31,888 nucleotides of DNA. Origin: Inquilinus sp039594555 (GTDB lineage: Bacteria > Pseudomonadota > Alphaproteobacteria > DSM-16000 > Inquilinaceae). Where the stretch lies: NCBI RefSeq assembly GCF_039594555.1, contig NZ_JBCNNF010000021.1, positions 1-31,888 on the forward strand, written 5' to 3'. Under the pieces are notes generated by a model that ran no database searches, was not told the DNA's origin, and saw only the letters and a program-made list of their open reading frames with translations. The translations under genes were made by a program, and so were the position numbers. Shown here one piece after another: positions 31,259 to 31,888 of the stretch; within the stretch, counting starts at the first letter, position 1; each line of letters starts with the position of its first letter.

Positions 31259-31888
31259 ATGTATGAAATCGACCCGTCCCGCCTCGACCTCGCGCGGGAA
31301 TTCCGCAGCCGCCCCTTCGGGCTGCACAGCCCCGAGCTGCAGGCCGTCCTGATCCGGATGCGCAGCCTGCCGATCGAGGGCAAGCACTGCCTGATCGTCC
31401 TGGAACCGCGGGCCCGCTGGCTGCTGGCGCGGATGGAGGGACAGCCGCTGCGTCCGGTGCCGGTGCCCGGCATCGTTTTCACCGACCTCGCCGAGGCCGA
31501 GTGGGCCGTATTCAAGCTGCGATGGCACGCCCTGACCGGGCACGACCTCGCCGCCGCCCTCGGAGAGCCGGCGCTGCCGCCGCCCGTGTCGCCGGCGCCC
31601 GCCGCCCCGGATCCGGACCGCGCGATCCTGGCCTATGCCGATGCCGTCACCGCGGCTCCCGGCGATGTGGTCAACATCCAGGTCAGCTGCCTCGGTGTCG
31701 ACTCGTTCCGGGCCGATATCGTGCGCCTGCTGTCGCCCCAGACGGGACCCGACGGGCAGGGCTATCGCGAGGAGGAGGTGCCGACCGAGGCGAGCGGCAC
31801 CTATCCCGGCCGGGTGCAGCCCATCCGCCTCGGCTCCCACATCGACCTGCCGGTGCTGGCGGCCCCGCCCGCCAGCTTCACCCTCCAC
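31259..31888 (+). CDS. N,N-dimethylformamidase-like protein, small and large subunits fused (3' end outside window)
   Basis: The frame is open from ATG 31259 to the window end (210 codons) and must continue. Residues 19-93 resemble the small subunit of N,N-dimethylformamidase: RPFGLHSPELQ, RMRSLPIEGKH, then FTDLAEAEWAVFKLRW, matching the family order PFG-hxSPxLQ / P-x-x-GK / F-x-x-x-x-EA-x-x-AVF. A Pro/Ala-rich linker (about 104-118) follows, and residues 122-210 resemble the start of the large subunit (GDVVNIQVSC, RADIVRLLSP, GQGYREEEVP, GTYPGRVQPI, LGSHIDL). In characterised enzymes these are two separate chains that hydrolyse dimethylformamide with iron. The family match is from memory of those proteins. 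The ribosome binding site is weak. The opposite strand is also open here but is a shadow. Confidence 0.75.
   Translation, partial: MYEIDPSRLDLAREFRSRPFGLHSPELQAVLIRMRSLPIEGKHCLIVLEPRARWLLARMEGQPLRPVPVPGIVFTDLAEAEWAVFKLRWHALTGHDLAAALGEPALPPPVSPAPAAPDPDRAILAYADAVTAAPGDVVNIQVSCLGVDSFRADIVRLLSPQTGPDGQGYREEEVPTEASGTYPGRVQPIRLGSHIDLPVLAAPPASFTLH

Noticed and set aside
31109..31888. Minus-strand open frame at the right edge
   Set aside because: The plus strand here encodes formamidase-like motifs in the correct order, and the minus frame has no family pattern and would run into the promoter region of the CUT1 operon.

Overview
The window is GC-rich DNA (about two thirds G+C or more by eye) packed with short-spaced, often 4-bp-overlapping genes. 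Twin-arginine and Sec-exported binding proteins, LysR and IclR regulators, CaiB-type CoA-transferases and many ABC transporter genes suggest a metabolically versatile alphaproteobacterium, possibly Rhodospirillales-like. The taxonomy is inferred from gene content only. I see no rRNA, tRNA, CRISPR array, insertion sequence, phage gene or replication origin, and no gene-free stretch longer than 300 bases.

Left edge (1-1778): the start of an MHS-type MFS transporter (minus strand) diverges from an IclR regulator, with a palindromic operator candidate between them.

Main catabolic block (1818-20204): four minus-strand transcription units surround one GcvA-type LysR gene (14600-15607). Unit I (8016 to 1818) is enoyl-CoA hydratase, an FbpABC-type ABC transporter and a two-subunit 3-oxoacid-type CoA-transferase. 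Unit II (11403 to 8168) is a MmgE/PrpD protein and two exported alpha/beta-hydrolase-fold proteins. Unit III (14525 to 11503) is a glutathione transferase-like protein, a thiolase-like protein, its DUF35/OB partner and a third alpha/beta-hydrolase-fold protein. Unit IV (20073 to 15532) is a second thiolase-like/DUF35 pair, a dienelactone-hydrolase-like protein and two CaiB-family CoA-transferase subunits. Units I, II and IV each start with the same two-part promoter element: a TTGAG-N5-CTCAA palindrome, then at a fixed 17-nt distance TCGTTTGA, which contains a -35-like box. This places the palindrome near -65, the classic LysR activation geometry, and suggests one regulon. The gene set points to uptake of an organic acid, CoA activation, hydration and carbon-carbon bond cleavage; the substrate is unknown.

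Two features of this block stand out. All three alpha/beta-hydrolase-fold proteins have alanine at the nucleophile-elbow serine position. Both thiolase-like proteins lack the thiolase nucleophilic cysteine and each is paired with a DUF35 protein, as in acyl-CoA retro-aldolases of the Ltp2/ChsH2 type.

Right block (20215-31888): a TauD-type dioxygenase diverges from an FMN-dependent alpha-hydroxy-acid dehydrogenase; a second LysR gene diverges from a DRE-TIM metallolyase gene (homocitrate synthase/HMG-CoA lyase superfamily); then come a RidA-family protein, an old-yellow-enzyme reductase, an aldehyde dehydrogenase and a CUT1-type ABC importer (two permeases, one Tat-exported binding protein, no ATPase in the window). 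At the right edge, reading rightward and cut by the window end, is a gene whose product looks like a fusion of the small and large subunits of N,N-dimethylformamidase, separated from the ABC operon by a promoter with an overlapping palindrome.
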